From Microbacter sp. GSS18 (GTDB taxonomy: Bacteria > Actinomycetota > Actinomycetes > Actinomycetales > Microbacteriaceae), in the NCBI GenBank assembly GCA_029319145.1, contig CP119753.1, forward strand, positions 1,240,001 through 1,304,000: a DNA stretch of 64,000 nt, in the 5' to 3' direction. Each line of letters opens with the position of its first letter. Position 1 is the first letter of the stretch. Under the pieces are notes generated by a model, which was not told the DNA's origin, did not search any database, and was given only the letters and a program-made list of their open reading frames with translations. A program made the translations under genes and the position numbers. Below are positions 22,086 to 30,796 of the stretch, piece by piece.

Positions 22086-22249
22086 CAGTTCGCGAGCGCG
22101 ACGAAGAACTCGGTGACGGCCACACCTGCCCCCCACACGGCGCCCACGGCACCCTGGACGGCGTTGGCGGCGTCTTCGGGACGCGTCACGAGGTAGAACA
22201 CGGCGAAGGCGATGACGAGACCGATGATGATGCGTTTGACGAGCTTCAT
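22085..22249 (-). CDS. small single-pass membrane protein (54 aa)
   Basis: This 54-residue protein begins MKLVKRIIIGLVIAFAVFYL, a basic start followed by one membrane segment, then an alanine- and glycine-rich helix. AAGGGA lies about 12 nt upstream of ATG 22247-22249. It overlaps the following PH-domain gene by one base, so the two probably act together at the membrane. I do not recognise a named family. Confidence 0.65.
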   Translation of the reverse strand: MKLVKRIIIGLVIAFAVFYLVTRPEDAANAVQGAVGAVWGAGVAVTEFFVALAN

Positions 22250-22494
22250 GGCGTGCGGGGTCCCTTCAGGTCGGATTCGGCCAGCCATTCCCCCCGGAGC
22301 AGAGCCACTGCTGTTCTACCGCACTCTCGTGCCGGGATCGTGCAGGCACGCGGTCGCGAACCGTCCGCGCGTGTGCTCCGATCGCCGATGCGCCTCGCCG
22401 GGATGAGTGATCCGCAATTAACTTAGCGTCTTGCCATGCTCAGTTTTCCGCGGCATGCTTGCCACAGCAACGACGCGAACCGGGGAGAACTTCC

Positions 22495-24510
22495 GTGGAA
22501 CTGAACGCAAAGCAGCGTGCCGCCCTCACATCCATCTGCGATACCTTCGCGCCCGGCGACGGAGCCGACATCCCGTCGGCGAGCGCCCTCGGCGCCGTCG
22601 CCGTCGCCGAGGGAATGGCCGGCGCCAACCCCCGCGAGGCCGAGAAGAAGCAGCTCGCGACCATCCTCGGCCTGTGGAACACCCGGCTGTGGGGGCTGTT
22701 CCTCGGCATCGGGCCCCGCAGGTTCGCCGACCTCTCGCAGGAGAAGCGCGAAGCCGCACTCATCGCCCTGTCGGACGCGAAGATGCCGCTCAAGAAGGTG
22801 CTGTTCGCGAACCTCAAAGCCGCCGCGACGGTGTCCTACTACGCCACGCCCGGCCCGACCGGGACCTCTCCCCTGTGGACGGCGATGGGGTATCCGGGCC
22901 CGCGCGGCTTCCGCGCCGACGCGCCGCAGCCGCCGCTGCATCCGCAGGTCCCCACCGCCGACGTGGACGTCACGTGCGATGTCGTCGTCGTCGGATCCGG
23001 CGCCGGCGGCGGAACCGCCGCCGCCGTCCTGACCTCGGCGGGCCTGGACGTCGTCGTCGTGGAGAAGGGCCGGTACTACGACGACCGCGACTTCGACGGC
23101 GGCGAGATCAACGGCCTCACCAAGCTCTACGCGCCCGGCCCGCAGGGCACCGCCGAGGGTCAGCTGAGCGTGCTCTCGGCAGAGTGCCTCGGCGGCGGCA
23201 CCGTCGTGAACTACACCACGTCGTTCCGCACGCCCGACCACGTGCGTGCCGAGTGGGCGAAGCTGGGCGTGACCGGCTTCACCGACGCCGAGTACGACGC
23301 GGCCATGGACGCCGTGTGGGAGCGACTGGGCGTCAACACCGACCACAGCACCCCCAGCGCGCGCGACGCGATCCTCGAGCGGGGACTGAACCGGCTCGGC
23401 TGGCAGGTCGGAACGCTCTCGCGCAACGTCCACGGATGCGATGATGCCGGCCTCGACTGCGGACGCTGCGGCTTCGGATGCCGGCTCGGCGCGAAGAAGT
23501 CCACCGCCAAGACCTGGCTCGCCGACGCCGAGGAGGCCGGCGCGCGGATCTTCACCGGCGTCAACGTGCGCACGATCGACGTCGCGAACGGTCGCGCCAC
23601 CGGCGTCACGGGAACCACGGCCGACGGCCACACGGTCACGGTCCGCGCGAAGGCGGTCGTCGCCGCCGGCGGAAGCATCCAGACTCCCGCCCTGCTGAAG
23701 CGGTCGGGCCTGACGAACCCGAACATCGGCAAGCACCTGCGTCTGCATCCCGCGACCGCGGTCTGGGCGGAGTTCGACGAGCAGGTCCGCCCGTGGGAGG
23801 GCGCGATCCAGACCCGCTACTCGGATGAGCACTCCGACATCGACGGATCGGGCTACGGCGTCGTCTACGAGACGGCGGCCGCGAACCCCGCCGGCTCGGT
23901 CCCGTTCCTGTCCTGGCGCGGAGCGGACGCGCACGCCGCCACCATGCGCAAGCTCGGCCGGCTCGGCCACGTCGGCGTGATCACGCGCGACCAGGACTCC
24001 GGTGAGGTCGAGGTCGCGAAGGACGGCGAGCCCGTCCTCCACTACACGCTCTCGGACCGCGACCGCTCGCGCATGGAGCAGGGCGTCGCCGGAGCGGCGC
24101 GGATCCTCGAGGCCGCCGGCGCGAAGACGATCTTCTCCGGTCACCAGGCCGGCGTGGTGTGGGAGCGTGCCAGTGGCGAGTCCCTCGACTCGTTCGTCGA
24201 GCGCGCACACGCCGCCGGTTACGGGCCGGGCCAGTGCGCCATCGCCGCCCTGCACATCATGGGGTCTGCGCGCATGGGCGGCTCGCCCGACATGAGCGCC
24301 GTCGACCCCGAAGGCGTCACGTGGGAGGTGCCGAACATCGTCGTCGCCGACGCATCGACCTTCCCGACCAGCTGCGGCGTCAACCCGATGATCACGATCG
24401 AGTCGATCGCCTATCTGAACGCGCGCAAGCTCGCGGCCCGGCTGGGCTCCGTCCCCGCCGCGTCGGCCGCCGAGGAGACCGCGGCGCCGGAGTCCGCCTC
24501 CGCGGCGTGA
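22495..24510 (+). CDS. GMC oxidoreductase resembling long-chain fatty alcohol oxidase
   Basis: A 671-aa FAD enzyme of the glucose-methanol-choline family. The N-terminal 150 residues are an added helical region (LTSICDTFAPGDGADIPS) as in long-chain alcohol oxidases of plants and yeasts. The FAD-binding motif is DVVVVGSGAGGGTAAAVL at about 161-178. A cysteine cluster CDDAGLDCGRCGFGC is typical of that oxidase branch. The C-terminus has GSARMGGSPDMSAVDPEG and NIVVADASTFPTSCGVNPM; the catalytic His is expected at the C-terminal HIMGSARMG region. The substrate is inferred, not shown. GTG 22495 has GGGGAG seven bases upstream. It is convergent with the DUF427 gene. Confidence 0.82.
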   Translation: MELNAKQRAALTSICDTFAPGDGADIPSASALGAVAVAEGMAGANPREAEKKQLATILGLWNTRLWGLFLGIGPRRFADLSQEKREAALIALSDAKMPLKKVLFANLKAAATVSYYATPGPTGTSPLWTAMGYPGPRGFRADAPQPPLHPQVPTADVDVTCDVVVVGSGAGGGTAAAVLTSAGLDVVVVEKGRYYDDRDFDGGEINGLTKLYAPGPQGTAEGQLSVLSAECLGGGTVVNYTTSFRTPDHVRAEWAKLGVTGFTDAEYDAAMDAVWERLGVNTDHSTPSARDAILERGLNRLGWQVGTLSRNVHGCDDAGLDCGRCGFGCRLGAKKSTAKTWLADAEEAGARIFTGVNVRTIDVANGRATGVTGTTADGHTVTVRAKAVVAAGGSIQTPALLKRSGLTNPNIGKHLRLHPATAVWAEFDEQVRPWEGAIQTRYSDEHSDIDGSGYGVVYETAAANPAGSVPFLSWRGADAHAATMRKLGRLGHVGVITRDQDSGEVEVAKDGEPVLHYTLSDRDRSRMEQGVAGAARILEAAGAKTIFSGHQAGVVWERASGESLDSFVERAHAAGYGPGQCAIAALHIMGSARMGGSPDMSAVDPEGVTWEVPNIVVADASTFPTSCGVNPMITIESIAYLNARKLAARLGSVPAASAAEETAAPESASAA

Positions 24511-24515
24511 TCGGC

Positions 24516-24545
24516 GGGCTGGTGGGCCCTCGGGTTCACCAGCCC
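24516..24545 (+). terminator. possible bidirectional stem-loop between GMC oxidoreductase and DUF427 genes
   Basis: GGGCTGGTG (24516-24524) pairs exactly with CACCAGCCC (24537-24545), with a 12-nt loop. The right arm is inside the last codons of the DUF427 gene. No T-run follows in either direction, so its strength is uncertain. Confidence 0.4.
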
Positions 24546-25033
24546 ATCGACCCGGGCACGCCCTTGAACGGCCCGGAGACGCGCGAGGTCACCCAGCCGC
24601 CGTAGAAGCCGCCCGGCTGCGGGATGACGGTCTCGCCGTCCACCGTGCACCGATCCATTCGCCCCGGATACACCGCGACACGGTCGGCGAGAACCGCGAA
24701 CCCCCCGGTGGGCTCGGGATACGTCCACGCCGCCCCCTCGGCGACGGCGTCGCCGACGACCACGTCGAAGTAGCGTGCAGCCCCCTTGTACTCGCAGAAC
24801 GACCTCCCCCGCGCCGGGCGAAGCGCGCCGGGAGCGAACGCCGCCATCGGGACGTAGTAGGTGGGAGGGTGGCTCGTCTCCAGCACGCGCACGACATCGT
24901 CGGTGTCCACGATGCCGACGCCGCCGAACTCGATCGTCACGCGCTCATCGACGCGCTCAGCCCGGGGCGGGCGCGGATAGTCCCAGACGGACTCCTGGCC
25001 GGGACGCGTCGGATCGGGGGTCGGATGCCGCAT
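24536..25033 (-). CDS. DUF427 domain-containing protein
   Basis: The 165-aa product matches the DUF427 family: VWDYPRPPRAE at the start, ETSHPPTYYVPM, SFCEYKGAARYFDV and WTYPEPTGGFAVLADRVAVYPG. The family is widespread in actinobacteria; its biochemical function is not established. ATG 25031-25033 is the only good start. It is divergent from the Lon-substrate-binding-domain gene across 89 bp and convergent with the GMC oxidoreductase. Confidence 0.85.
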   Translation of the reverse strand: MRHPTPDPTRPGQESVWDYPRPPRAERVDERVTIEFGGVGIVDTDDVVRVLETSHPPTYYVPMAAFAPGALRPARGRSFCEYKGAARYFDVVVGDAVAEGAAWTYPEPTGGFAVLADRVAVYPGRMDRCTVDGETVIPQPGGFYGGWVTSRVSGPFKGVPGSMGW

Positions 25034-25122
25034 CCCTTCACGATACGGCCGCCCGCGACCGGCGAGGGCCGCCGGGACGCGGACCGGTGTCGCATCCCCG
25101 GCTGCCCTGCTTGACTGGGCGC

Positions 25123-25842
25123 ATGACGGCGATCGCGATGTTCCCGCTCGGAACGGTGCTGCTGCCGCACATGCCCCTGCCGCTGCGCATCCTCGAGTCG
25201 CGCTACCTGGTGATGCTCGGCCGGCTGCTGGATGACGAGCAGCCCGAGTTCGGCGTGGTGCTCATCGAGCGCGGCGGTGAGGCGGGCGGCAACGACCACC
25301 GCTTCGGAGTCGGCACGCTGGCCCGTATCACCCGCGTGATCCCGCGGTCGGACGACGTCCAGCTCATCGCCGTGGGCGGTCGCCGGTTCGAGGTCACCCG
25401 CTGGCTCGAGGACGACCCGCACCCGGCGGGCGAGATCCGCTTCCTCCCCGAGCTCACGTGGAGCGACGACCTCGAGGATCTCCGCGAGCACGCGGAGAAG
25501 ATCGTGCGCCGGGTGCTGTCGGTGTCGGCGGAGTTCGCCGACACGTCGTGGGACCCGGACATCGCGCTGTCGGACGACCCCGTCGAGGCGAGCTGGCAGC
25601 TGGCCGGCATCGCCCCGCTGGGACCGATCGACCAGCTGCGCCTGCTGCGATCGGAATCGACGCGCGAGCTGCTGACGACCCTCATCGAGCTGACCGAAGC
25701 GGCCGAGCCGACGCTGACGGCGGCGGGCGGCGAGAGCGCGCTCGACGCGGAGCTCGAGCGGCTGCTGGATGCCGGGGACGACGGCCCCGCGGACGGCCCG
25801 GCTGCGGACGATTCCGACGAGCCCGGGCCGATCGCGCCCTGA
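25123..25842 (+). CDS. LON peptidase substrate-binding domain-containing protein
   Basis: A 239-aa protein with the N-terminal substrate-binding domain of Lon protease but no ATPase or peptidase domain. The start IAMFPLGTVLLPHMPLPLRI, then ESRYLVMLGRLL and FGVVLIERG, are typical of this stand-alone group. It ends with an acidic, probably disordered tail. The target is unknown. ATG 25123 gives the standard N-terminus. The NSS transporter gene follows on the same strand, with its own -10 element in the gap. Confidence 0.85.
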   Translation: MTAIAMFPLGTVLLPHMPLPLRILESRYLVMLGRLLDDEQPEFGVVLIERGGEAGGNDHRFGVGTLARITRVIPRSDDVQLIAVGGRRFEVTRWLEDDPHPAGEIRFLPELTWSDDLEDLREHAEKIVRRVLSVSAEFADTSWDPDIALSDDPVEASWQLAGIAPLGPIDQLRLLRSESTRELLTTLIELTEAAEPTLTAAGGESALDAELERLLDAGDDGPADGPAADDSDEPGPIAP

Positions 25843-25868
25843 CCCTGGTCGGCGTCCTCCCCCGCTGG

Positions 25869-25874
25869 TAGCGT
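25869..25874 (+). promoter_or_regulatory. -10 element of the NSS transporter gene
   Basis: TAGCGT lies about 35 bp before ATG 25909, so this transcript has a short leader with a strong ribosome binding site (ACGGAGGA) six bases before the ATG. It differs from the leaderless genes around it. Confidence 0.4.
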
Positions 25875-25908
25875 TCCGAGCACCGACCGGGGGGACGGAG
25901 GACCGGGC

Positions 25909-27504
25909 ATGAGCGACACGGGCGCAGCGGTGCACACCCGCCGAGAGGAGTGGACCGGACAGGTCGGCTTCATTCTGGCGGCCGTCGGATCGGCGGTCGG
26001 ACTCGGCAACATCTGGCGCTTCCCGGGTGTGGCCTACGAGAACGGCGGCGGGGCGTTCCTGGTCCCCTATCTGATCGCGCTGGTGACCGCGGGCATCCCG
26101 ATCCTCTTCCTCGACTACGCGATCGGCCATCGCTTCCGCGGCGCTGCACCCACCGCGTTCCGGCGCCTCGGAGGAAGGGGCGGCCGTTGGCTGGAGTCGC
26201 TCGGGTGGTTCCAGGTCACGATCGCTTTCGTCATCGGCCTGTACTACACCGCGGTCGTCGCGTGGGCCCTGAGCTTCTTCGTGTTCTCGTTCGACCTGCG
26301 CTGGGGCGACGACCCCGCGGGCTTCTTCTTCGGCGACTACCTGCGCGTCGGCGACCCGGGGATCAGCTTCGACTTCGTGCCCAGCGTGCTGATCCCGCTC
26401 GCCATCGTGTGGCTCGCGGCGATCGTGGTGCTCGCCCTGGGTGTGGCCCGCGGTCTGCAGCGCGTGAACGTCGTGTTCCTGCCGCTGCTGGTGGTGGCCT
26501 TCCTGATTCTGGTGGTGCGGGCGCTGTTCCTCGACGGTGCGGCGGACGGTCTCAACGCGCTGTTCACCCCGAACTGGGCCGCCCTCGCCGACCCGAACGT
26601 GTGGATCGCCGCCTACAGCCAGATCTTCTTCTCACTGTCGATCGCGTTCGGGATCATGGTGACGTACGCGTCGTATCGACGGCGCCGGTCGAACCTCACC
26701 GGTCCCGGCCTGGTCGTGGCCTTCGCGAACTCGTCGTTCGAGATCCTGGCCGGCATCGGCGTGTTCGCGACGCTGGGTTTCCTCGCCTTCCAGCAGGGCG
26801 TGCTCGTGGGCGAACTCGAGGGGATCGCCGGCGTGGGGCTGTCGTTCGTGACGTTCCCGGCGATCGTCGCCCAGATGCCCGGCGGCCCCGTCTTCGGCGT
26901 GCTGTTCTTCGGCTCGCTGACGATGGCGGGGTTCACCTCGCTCATCTCTGTGCTCCAGGTCGTGTCGGCCGCGATCCAGGAGAAGTTCTCGATCTCGCGA
27001 CGCGCGGCCGCGACGGGGCTGGGCGTGATCTCGGCGGTGCTGTCGATCCTCCTGTTCTCCACCACCACCGGCATCCTCGCCCTCGACGTCACCGACAACT
27101 GGGCGAACAACATCGGCATCGTGCTGTCGGCGGTCCTGATGACGGTTCTGGTGATCTGGGTCTTCGGCAAGGGCCGCGAACTGCGGTCGCATCTGAACGC
27201 GGTCTCGACCTTCCAGGTCGGCCGGATCTGGGTGGTGCTGGTCGGCATCCTTGCACCGATCGTGCTCGGCTACATGCTGGTCCTGCGCGTCGCCACCCTG
27301 CTGACCGAGGGCTACGGCGGCATGCCCCCGTGGTATCTGCTCGTGTTCGGATGGGGGACGATCGCGTTCCTCATAGTCGCGGCGATCGCGATGTCCCTCA
27401 TCGCGTGGCGCCGACCACCTGACGACTTCACGGCCTGGCCCGACTTCACCGCGGGAGCCGGGCGCAGACCCGACGCGGTCAGCGGGAAGGAGGGCTCGCC
27501 ATGA
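25909..27504 (+). CDS. sodium-dependent transporter, NSS/SNF family
   Basis: A 531-aa secondary transporter that moves amino acids or similar small molecules with sodium. TM1 carries the family signature GSAVGLGNIWRFPG at about residues 31-44, followed by NGGGAFLVPYLI; about 12 membrane segments are visible. The small gene that overlaps its end by 4 bp encodes a MetS-like subunit, so a MetP/MetS methionine-alanine uptake pair as in Corynebacterium is likely; the substrate is inferred. A clear ribosome binding site (GGAGGA) precedes ATG 25909. Confidence 0.9.
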   Translation: MSDTGAAVHTRREEWTGQVGFILAAVGSAVGLGNIWRFPGVAYENGGGAFLVPYLIALVTAGIPILFLDYAIGHRFRGAAPTAFRRLGGRGGRWLESLGWFQVTIAFVIGLYYTAVVAWALSFFVFSFDLRWGDDPAGFFFGDYLRVGDPGISFDFVPSVLIPLAIVWLAAIVVLALGVARGLQRVNVVFLPLLVVAFLILVVRALFLDGAADGLNALFTPNWAALADPNVWIAAYSQIFFSLSIAFGIMVTYASYRRRRSNLTGPGLVVAFANSSFEILAGIGVFATLGFLAFQQGVLVGELEGIAGVGLSFVTFPAIVAQMPGGPVFGVLFFGSLTMAGFTSLISVLQVVSAAIQEKFSISRRAAATGLGVISAVLSILLFSTTTGILALDVTDNWANNIGIVLSAVLMTVLVIWVFGKGRELRSHLNAVSTFQVGRIWVVLVGILAPIVLGYMLVLRVATLLTEGYGGMPPWYLLVFGWGTIAFLIVAAIAMSLIAWRRPPDDFTAWPDFTAGAGRRPDAVSGKEGSP

Positions 27505-27668
27505 GCGGCGTCGCCATCGTGTTCCTGATCCTCGCCATCGGCGTCGTCTGGGGAGGACTCGTCGCCAGCGCGATGTATCTTCGACGCCACCCGGAGCCGA
27601 AGCAGTATCCGCCGGGCGCCACCGACGACCACCGCGAGGACAACGCGCCGATCGAGCACGACACCTGA
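27501..27668 (+). CDS. MetS-like small subunit of the NSS transporter (55 aa)
   Basis: The 55-residue protein has one membrane segment (VAIVFLILAIGVVWGGLVAS) and a hydrophilic C-terminus rich in acidic residues. Its start ATG overlaps the transporter stop (ATGA, 27501-27504), and AAGGAGGG lies just upstream. Size, topology and position match MetS, the small subunit needed by MetP-type transporters in Corynebacterium (family knowledge). It is easily missed by automatic gene finding. Confidence 0.8.
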   Translation: MSGVAIVFLILAIGVVWGGLVASAMYLRRHPEPKQYPPGATDDHREDNAPIEHDT

Positions 27669-27681
27669 TCGGCGCCGGTCG

Positions 27682-28083
27682 TCACGACACGCGGCCGTCG
27701 AGGTACCACCAGCGAGCGCTCTGCCAGACGAAACGGCTGCGCTCGTGCAGTTCTCCGGTCTGACCGCGCTCGCGCCAGCGTGCGCGGAACTCAACGATGC
27801 CGCGCTTGTCCCCCGGTTCACCGTCGACGGCTTCGACGATCTCGAGCCCATCCCAGCGTGTGGCCGGATCGAGGTGGACGTCCTCGGGAGCGGTGCCGGG
27901 GTGCCACGTGCGCTGGAGGTGCGCGGCGTCGCCGACGACGAAGGCGGTGTAGCGGGAGCGCATCAGCGCGAGCGCCGTCGGAGCCAGAGCACCCGCGAGG
28001 ATCGGAGCGCAGCAGTCGCCGAACGTCGCGCCACTGCCGCACGGGCAGAGGTCGTCGACACCGACCCGTGCGAATCCCGCCAT
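27682..28083 (-). CDS. YchJ family protein with SEC-C motif
   Basis: The 133-aa product begins with a SEC-C metal-binding motif (CPCGSGATFGDCC, residues 13-25) followed by the NTF2-like YchJ fold (LMRSRYTAFVVGDAAHLQRTWHP, EFRARWRERG, FVWQSARWWYLDG). Function of the family is not known. ATG 28081-28083 is preceded by GGAGG six bases upstream. It is convergent with the MetS-like gene, 13 bp apart. Confidence 0.85.
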   Translation of the reverse strand: MAGFARVGVDDLCPCGSGATFGDCCAPILAGALAPTALALMRSRYTAFVVGDAAHLQRTWHPGTAPEDVHLDPATRWDGLEIVEAVDGEPGDKRGIVEFRARWRERGQTGELHERSRFVWQSARWWYLDGRVS

Positions 28084-28203
28084 GCGCGCCCTCCGTGCTC
28101 TGAGAGTAGGCGCCGCCCCCGGGGGCGGCGGCAACCCCCACGGCGTTTCGGATGGCCCCGGTCGGGCTGTGGATAACTCCGAAGCGGGTCCCGAGAGCCT
28201 CGC

Positions 28204-28209
28204 TAGCGT
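28204..28209 (+). promoter_or_regulatory. -10 element of the lipoprotein gene (leaderless type)
   Basis: TAGCGT is followed by GGGCCC and then GTG at 28216. Confidence 0.55.
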
Positions 28210-28215
28210 GGGCCC

Positions 28216-28749
28216 GTGATCGCTCGCACCTCCACCACCGCCCTGATGCTGGGCCTGCTGGCGGGCGTGCTGACCGCGTGCGACACCGCCCCCGAAGCAC
28301 CCGAGCCCACTCCGCTGTTCGCCACGGAGGAGCAGGCGTTCGAAGCCGCAGAGGCGACGTATCGCGCGTACGTGGACGCGCTCAACAACGTCGATCTGAG
28401 CGACCCGGCGACGTTCGAGGAGCTGTACGCATGGACCACCGGTGACCTCAACGCGCAGGATCGAAAGAGCTTCTCAGAATGGCACGCTAGGGCGTTCGCC
28501 ATGTCCGGCACAGCGCGAGTCGCGGTCGTTCGCGGCCTGTCGATGACGTCAGACGGTAGCGAGGTTTCTCTCGTGGTCTGCTACGACGTTAGCGATGTGG
28601 CCGTGATAGACGACCAGGGGAACTCGCTGGTTTCAGTTGACCGAGAGGACGTCCAGCCGCTCACAGTTCGCCTGGACGTCAGCGACTCAACGCCAACATC
28701 ATTGGCTCTTTCGTCCATTGAACCGGGCGAGGACGCGATCAGGTGCTAG
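28216..28749 (+). CDS. putative lipoprotein, unknown function
   Basis: A 177-aa exported protein. It begins with a signal peptide and a lipobox LTAC (cysteine at residue 22), so it should be lipid-anchored on the outer face of the membrane. The rest is acidic with no motif that I recognise. GTG 28216 lies 6 nt after TAGCGT. The last part, from about 28540, has visibly lower GC than the surroundings. It overlaps the following gene by 7 bp, and the two probably work together at the cell surface. Confidence 0.7.
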   Translation: MIARTSTTALMLGLLAGVLTACDTAPEAPEPTPLFATEEQAFEAAEATYRAYVDALNNVDLSDPATFEELYAWTTGDLNAQDRKSFSEWHARAFAMSGTARVAVVRGLSMTSDGSEVSLVVCYDVSDVAVIDDQGNSLVSVDREDVQPLTVRLDVSDSTPTSLALSSIEPGEDAIRC

Positions 28750-29495
28750 CGATCATTCTGTCCGCTGGGATTCTCCTGGCTGCACCCGCGACTCCGTGCG
28801 ATTCGACCGACACGCTTCTCGGCACATGCAAGACCATAAATAGCGGTACTCAGATCGATATCACCGCTACCCGCGGTGAGACTGAACCTCCGTCTGCACG
28901 CGCTTCTCCCACACCTCCCAACCCCGCGCTCGAGCCCGAGGAGACCGTCACCCCTGGTGAGCTGTGCGGACCGCTCGGCTGCCGGCCGCTGTACGGGGTC
29001 GGCACGCTCCCGGACGTGACGATCGAAGACCTCGCGTCGTTCCGCCCATCGGCGCCGTCACTCGATGGCGAACCCGAGGGATTCGGCGTCGTGGGCATGC
29101 CGACGAATCTCGTGGCGACCGCGTCGACGCAGCACATCGCGGGCACGCTGTTCGACTGGGACGTGACGGTCCGCTTCACGCCGGCCGGCTACGTGTTCGA
29201 CCACGGCGACGGATCCGAGGTCAGAACCGCGTCCGGCGGCGCCACGTGGGACTCGCTCGGCCTGCCGCAGTTCACCGCCACCTCCACCTCGCATATCTAC
29301 CGGGAGCGCGGCGCCTATGCGGTCCACGTGGACGTCCAGTACGCCGCGGCGGTCGACTTCGGCACCGGTACATGGCGCGACGTCCCCGGCTACGTCACGG
29401 CCTCGGGTGCTCCCTACGCCCTGCGGGTCGTCGACGTGCGCACGGCGCTCGTCGATCAGACCTGCGTCGAGGATCCGACAGGCCCCGGCTGCTGA
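28743..29495 (+). CDS. secreted PKD-like domain protein
   Basis: A 250-aa protein with a short hydrophobic start (MLAIILSAGILLAAPATP) that may be a signal peptide, a proline-rich linker, and a C-terminal PKD-like beta domain (FDWDVTVRFTPAGYVFDHGDG, SHIYRERGAYAVHVDVQY). The final residues contain paired cysteines (DQTCVEDPTGPGC). The GTG at 28743 overlaps the lipoprotein gene by 7 bp. Its 3' end overlaps the end of the convergent DUF6716-type gene by 40 bp. Function unknown; PKD domains often bind proteins or sugars. Confidence 0.7.
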   Translation: MLAIILSAGILLAAPATPCDSTDTLLGTCKTINSGTQIDITATRGETEPPSARASPTPPNPALEPEETVTPGELCGPLGCRPLYGVGTLPDVTIEDLASFRPSAPSLDGEPEGFGVVGMPTNLVATASTQHIAGTLFDWDVTVRFTPAGYVFDHGDGSEVRTASGGATWDSLGLPQFTATSTSHIYRERGAYAVHVDVQYAAAVDFGTGTWRDVPGYVTASGAPYALRVVDVRTALVDQTCVEDPTGPGC

Positions 29496-30796
29496 TCGCG
29501 TGCGCCGGCGGCCGGCACGGCGGCGCGCTCACGCTCGGTCCGTCGCAGGCGGCGCGACCAGATCACGGCCTGCCGCAGCGGCACGCCGATCACGAGGGCG
29601 AGAGTTCCGGCGACCGAGCGATCCTCGGCCCCGAGCACCCGCTTGCGGTCCCACGCCTCCCGCAGCGCGCCACCCGTGGCGCGCCGAGGCGGCTTCGGCG
29701 GGAGCTCGCCGCGACGCCGCTGGTCCACGAGCTCGGCGAGCACCGGCATCCAGTCGTCGAAGACCTCTTCGTGGAAGTAGTTCTCGCGCAGCCACACCGG
29801 GTCCGGATGCCGGAACCAGCGCGCGATGACGTCCTCGGCACCGGCGAACAGCCCGCTGCCCTCGAAGACCGGGTTCAGCAGCTCGTCCCCGACGCCGAAG
29901 ACGTCGAGGGCGATCACCGGAATGCCTCGCGCGATCGCCTCGATCGCCGACGTCGAGCTCACGGTGACCAGGCCCTCGGCGGTGTCCAGCGCACGCGCCA
30001 TCGGCCCGTACGACACGACGAGATTGTCGGGAGCGCCGCCGAGCTGCTCGATGAGCTCGGGGTAGCCGTAACGCTCCTGATGCGTCTCGCGCTCGCCGCC
30101 CGCAGACCGCAGCTTGACCACGACGCGCCGGCGCGGGTCGGACTCGGCGGCGTCGATCAGCAGTCGTGCCACGACGAGGCGCTCGTCCTTCTCGCGCGGG
30201 ACGATCGCCTGCGCCGCGAAGACCAGATCGGAGCCCGCGGTCGTCGCCGTGCCGACCCCATCCTCGGCGAACGGCAGGCGCGTGAGGGCGAAGCGCTGCG
30301 GCACGTCCACGCGCTCCGAGAGTTCGCCGAACGCGTCGATCTCGCGCTGCGAATGCAGGATGAACAGATCGCACTGCGCTCGGTACAGCACCGCGGCACG
30401 GCGCGCCGGAATCGCGATGCCCGGCAGCCCCGTGACGATCACCGGCACCGACGCGAGCCCCGCGACGACCTTCGCCAGGATGCGCACGAGCGGCCCGCGC
30501 CCGCCGATCACGACGGCGTCGGGGGCGAAATCGGCAAGCCATCCCTCCAGTTCGCCGTATGCGACGCGATGCACACGCGAGGGATCGAGGCCGCTTCCCG
30601 CCAGCGCCGCACGTTCCTGGGCGATGCTGACGGTGAGCGGCGTGGTCACCAGCACCAGCGCCACCTCGGCATCCGCAGCCGCGCCGAGCAGTGCCGCGGC
30701 CCACTTCACATACGAGTCGCTGTCGGCCACCGCGACGATCCGCAGCCGCGCCGCGTCCACCCGGATGCCGTCGTGCCGGTCGTCCGCCACCCTCAT
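29456..30796 (-). CDS. DUF6716-type putative glycosyltransferase
   Basis: A 446-aa protein that looks like a GT-B fold transferase: a Rossmann-like start (LRIVAVADSDSYVKWAAALL), a middle hinge, and a second half with GLVTVSSTSAIEAIARGIPV, a typical sugar-nucleotide-side motif. It resembles the DUF6716 putative glycosyltransferase group, which occurs beside NeuA/NeuB genes in actinobacteria (recognised from memory). ATG 30794-30796 overlaps the neuB stop (ATGA). It is the last gene of the four-gene unit and probably transfers or extends the nonulosonic acid. No signal peptide is seen, so it should act in the cytoplasm. Confidence 0.75.
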   Translation of the reverse strand: MRVADDRHDGIRVDAARLRIVAVADSDSYVKWAAALLGAAADAEVALVLVTTPLTVSIAQERAALAGSGLDPSRVHRVAYGELEGWLADFAPDAVVIGGRGPLVRILAKVVAGLASVPVIVTGLPGIAIPARRAAVLYRAQCDLFILHSQREIDAFGELSERVDVPQRFALTRLPFAEDGVGTATTAGSDLVFAAQAIVPREKDERLVVARLLIDAAESDPRRRVVVKLRSAGGERETHQERYGYPELIEQLGGAPDNLVVSYGPMARALDTAEGLVTVSSTSAIEAIARGIPVIALDVFGVGDELLNPVFEGSGLFAGAEDVIARWFRHPDPVWLRENYFHEEVFDDWMPVLAELVDQRRRGELPPKPPRRATGGALREAWDRKRVLGAEDRSVAGTLALVIGVPLRQAVIWSRRLRRTERERAAVPAAGARDQQPGPVGSSTQV

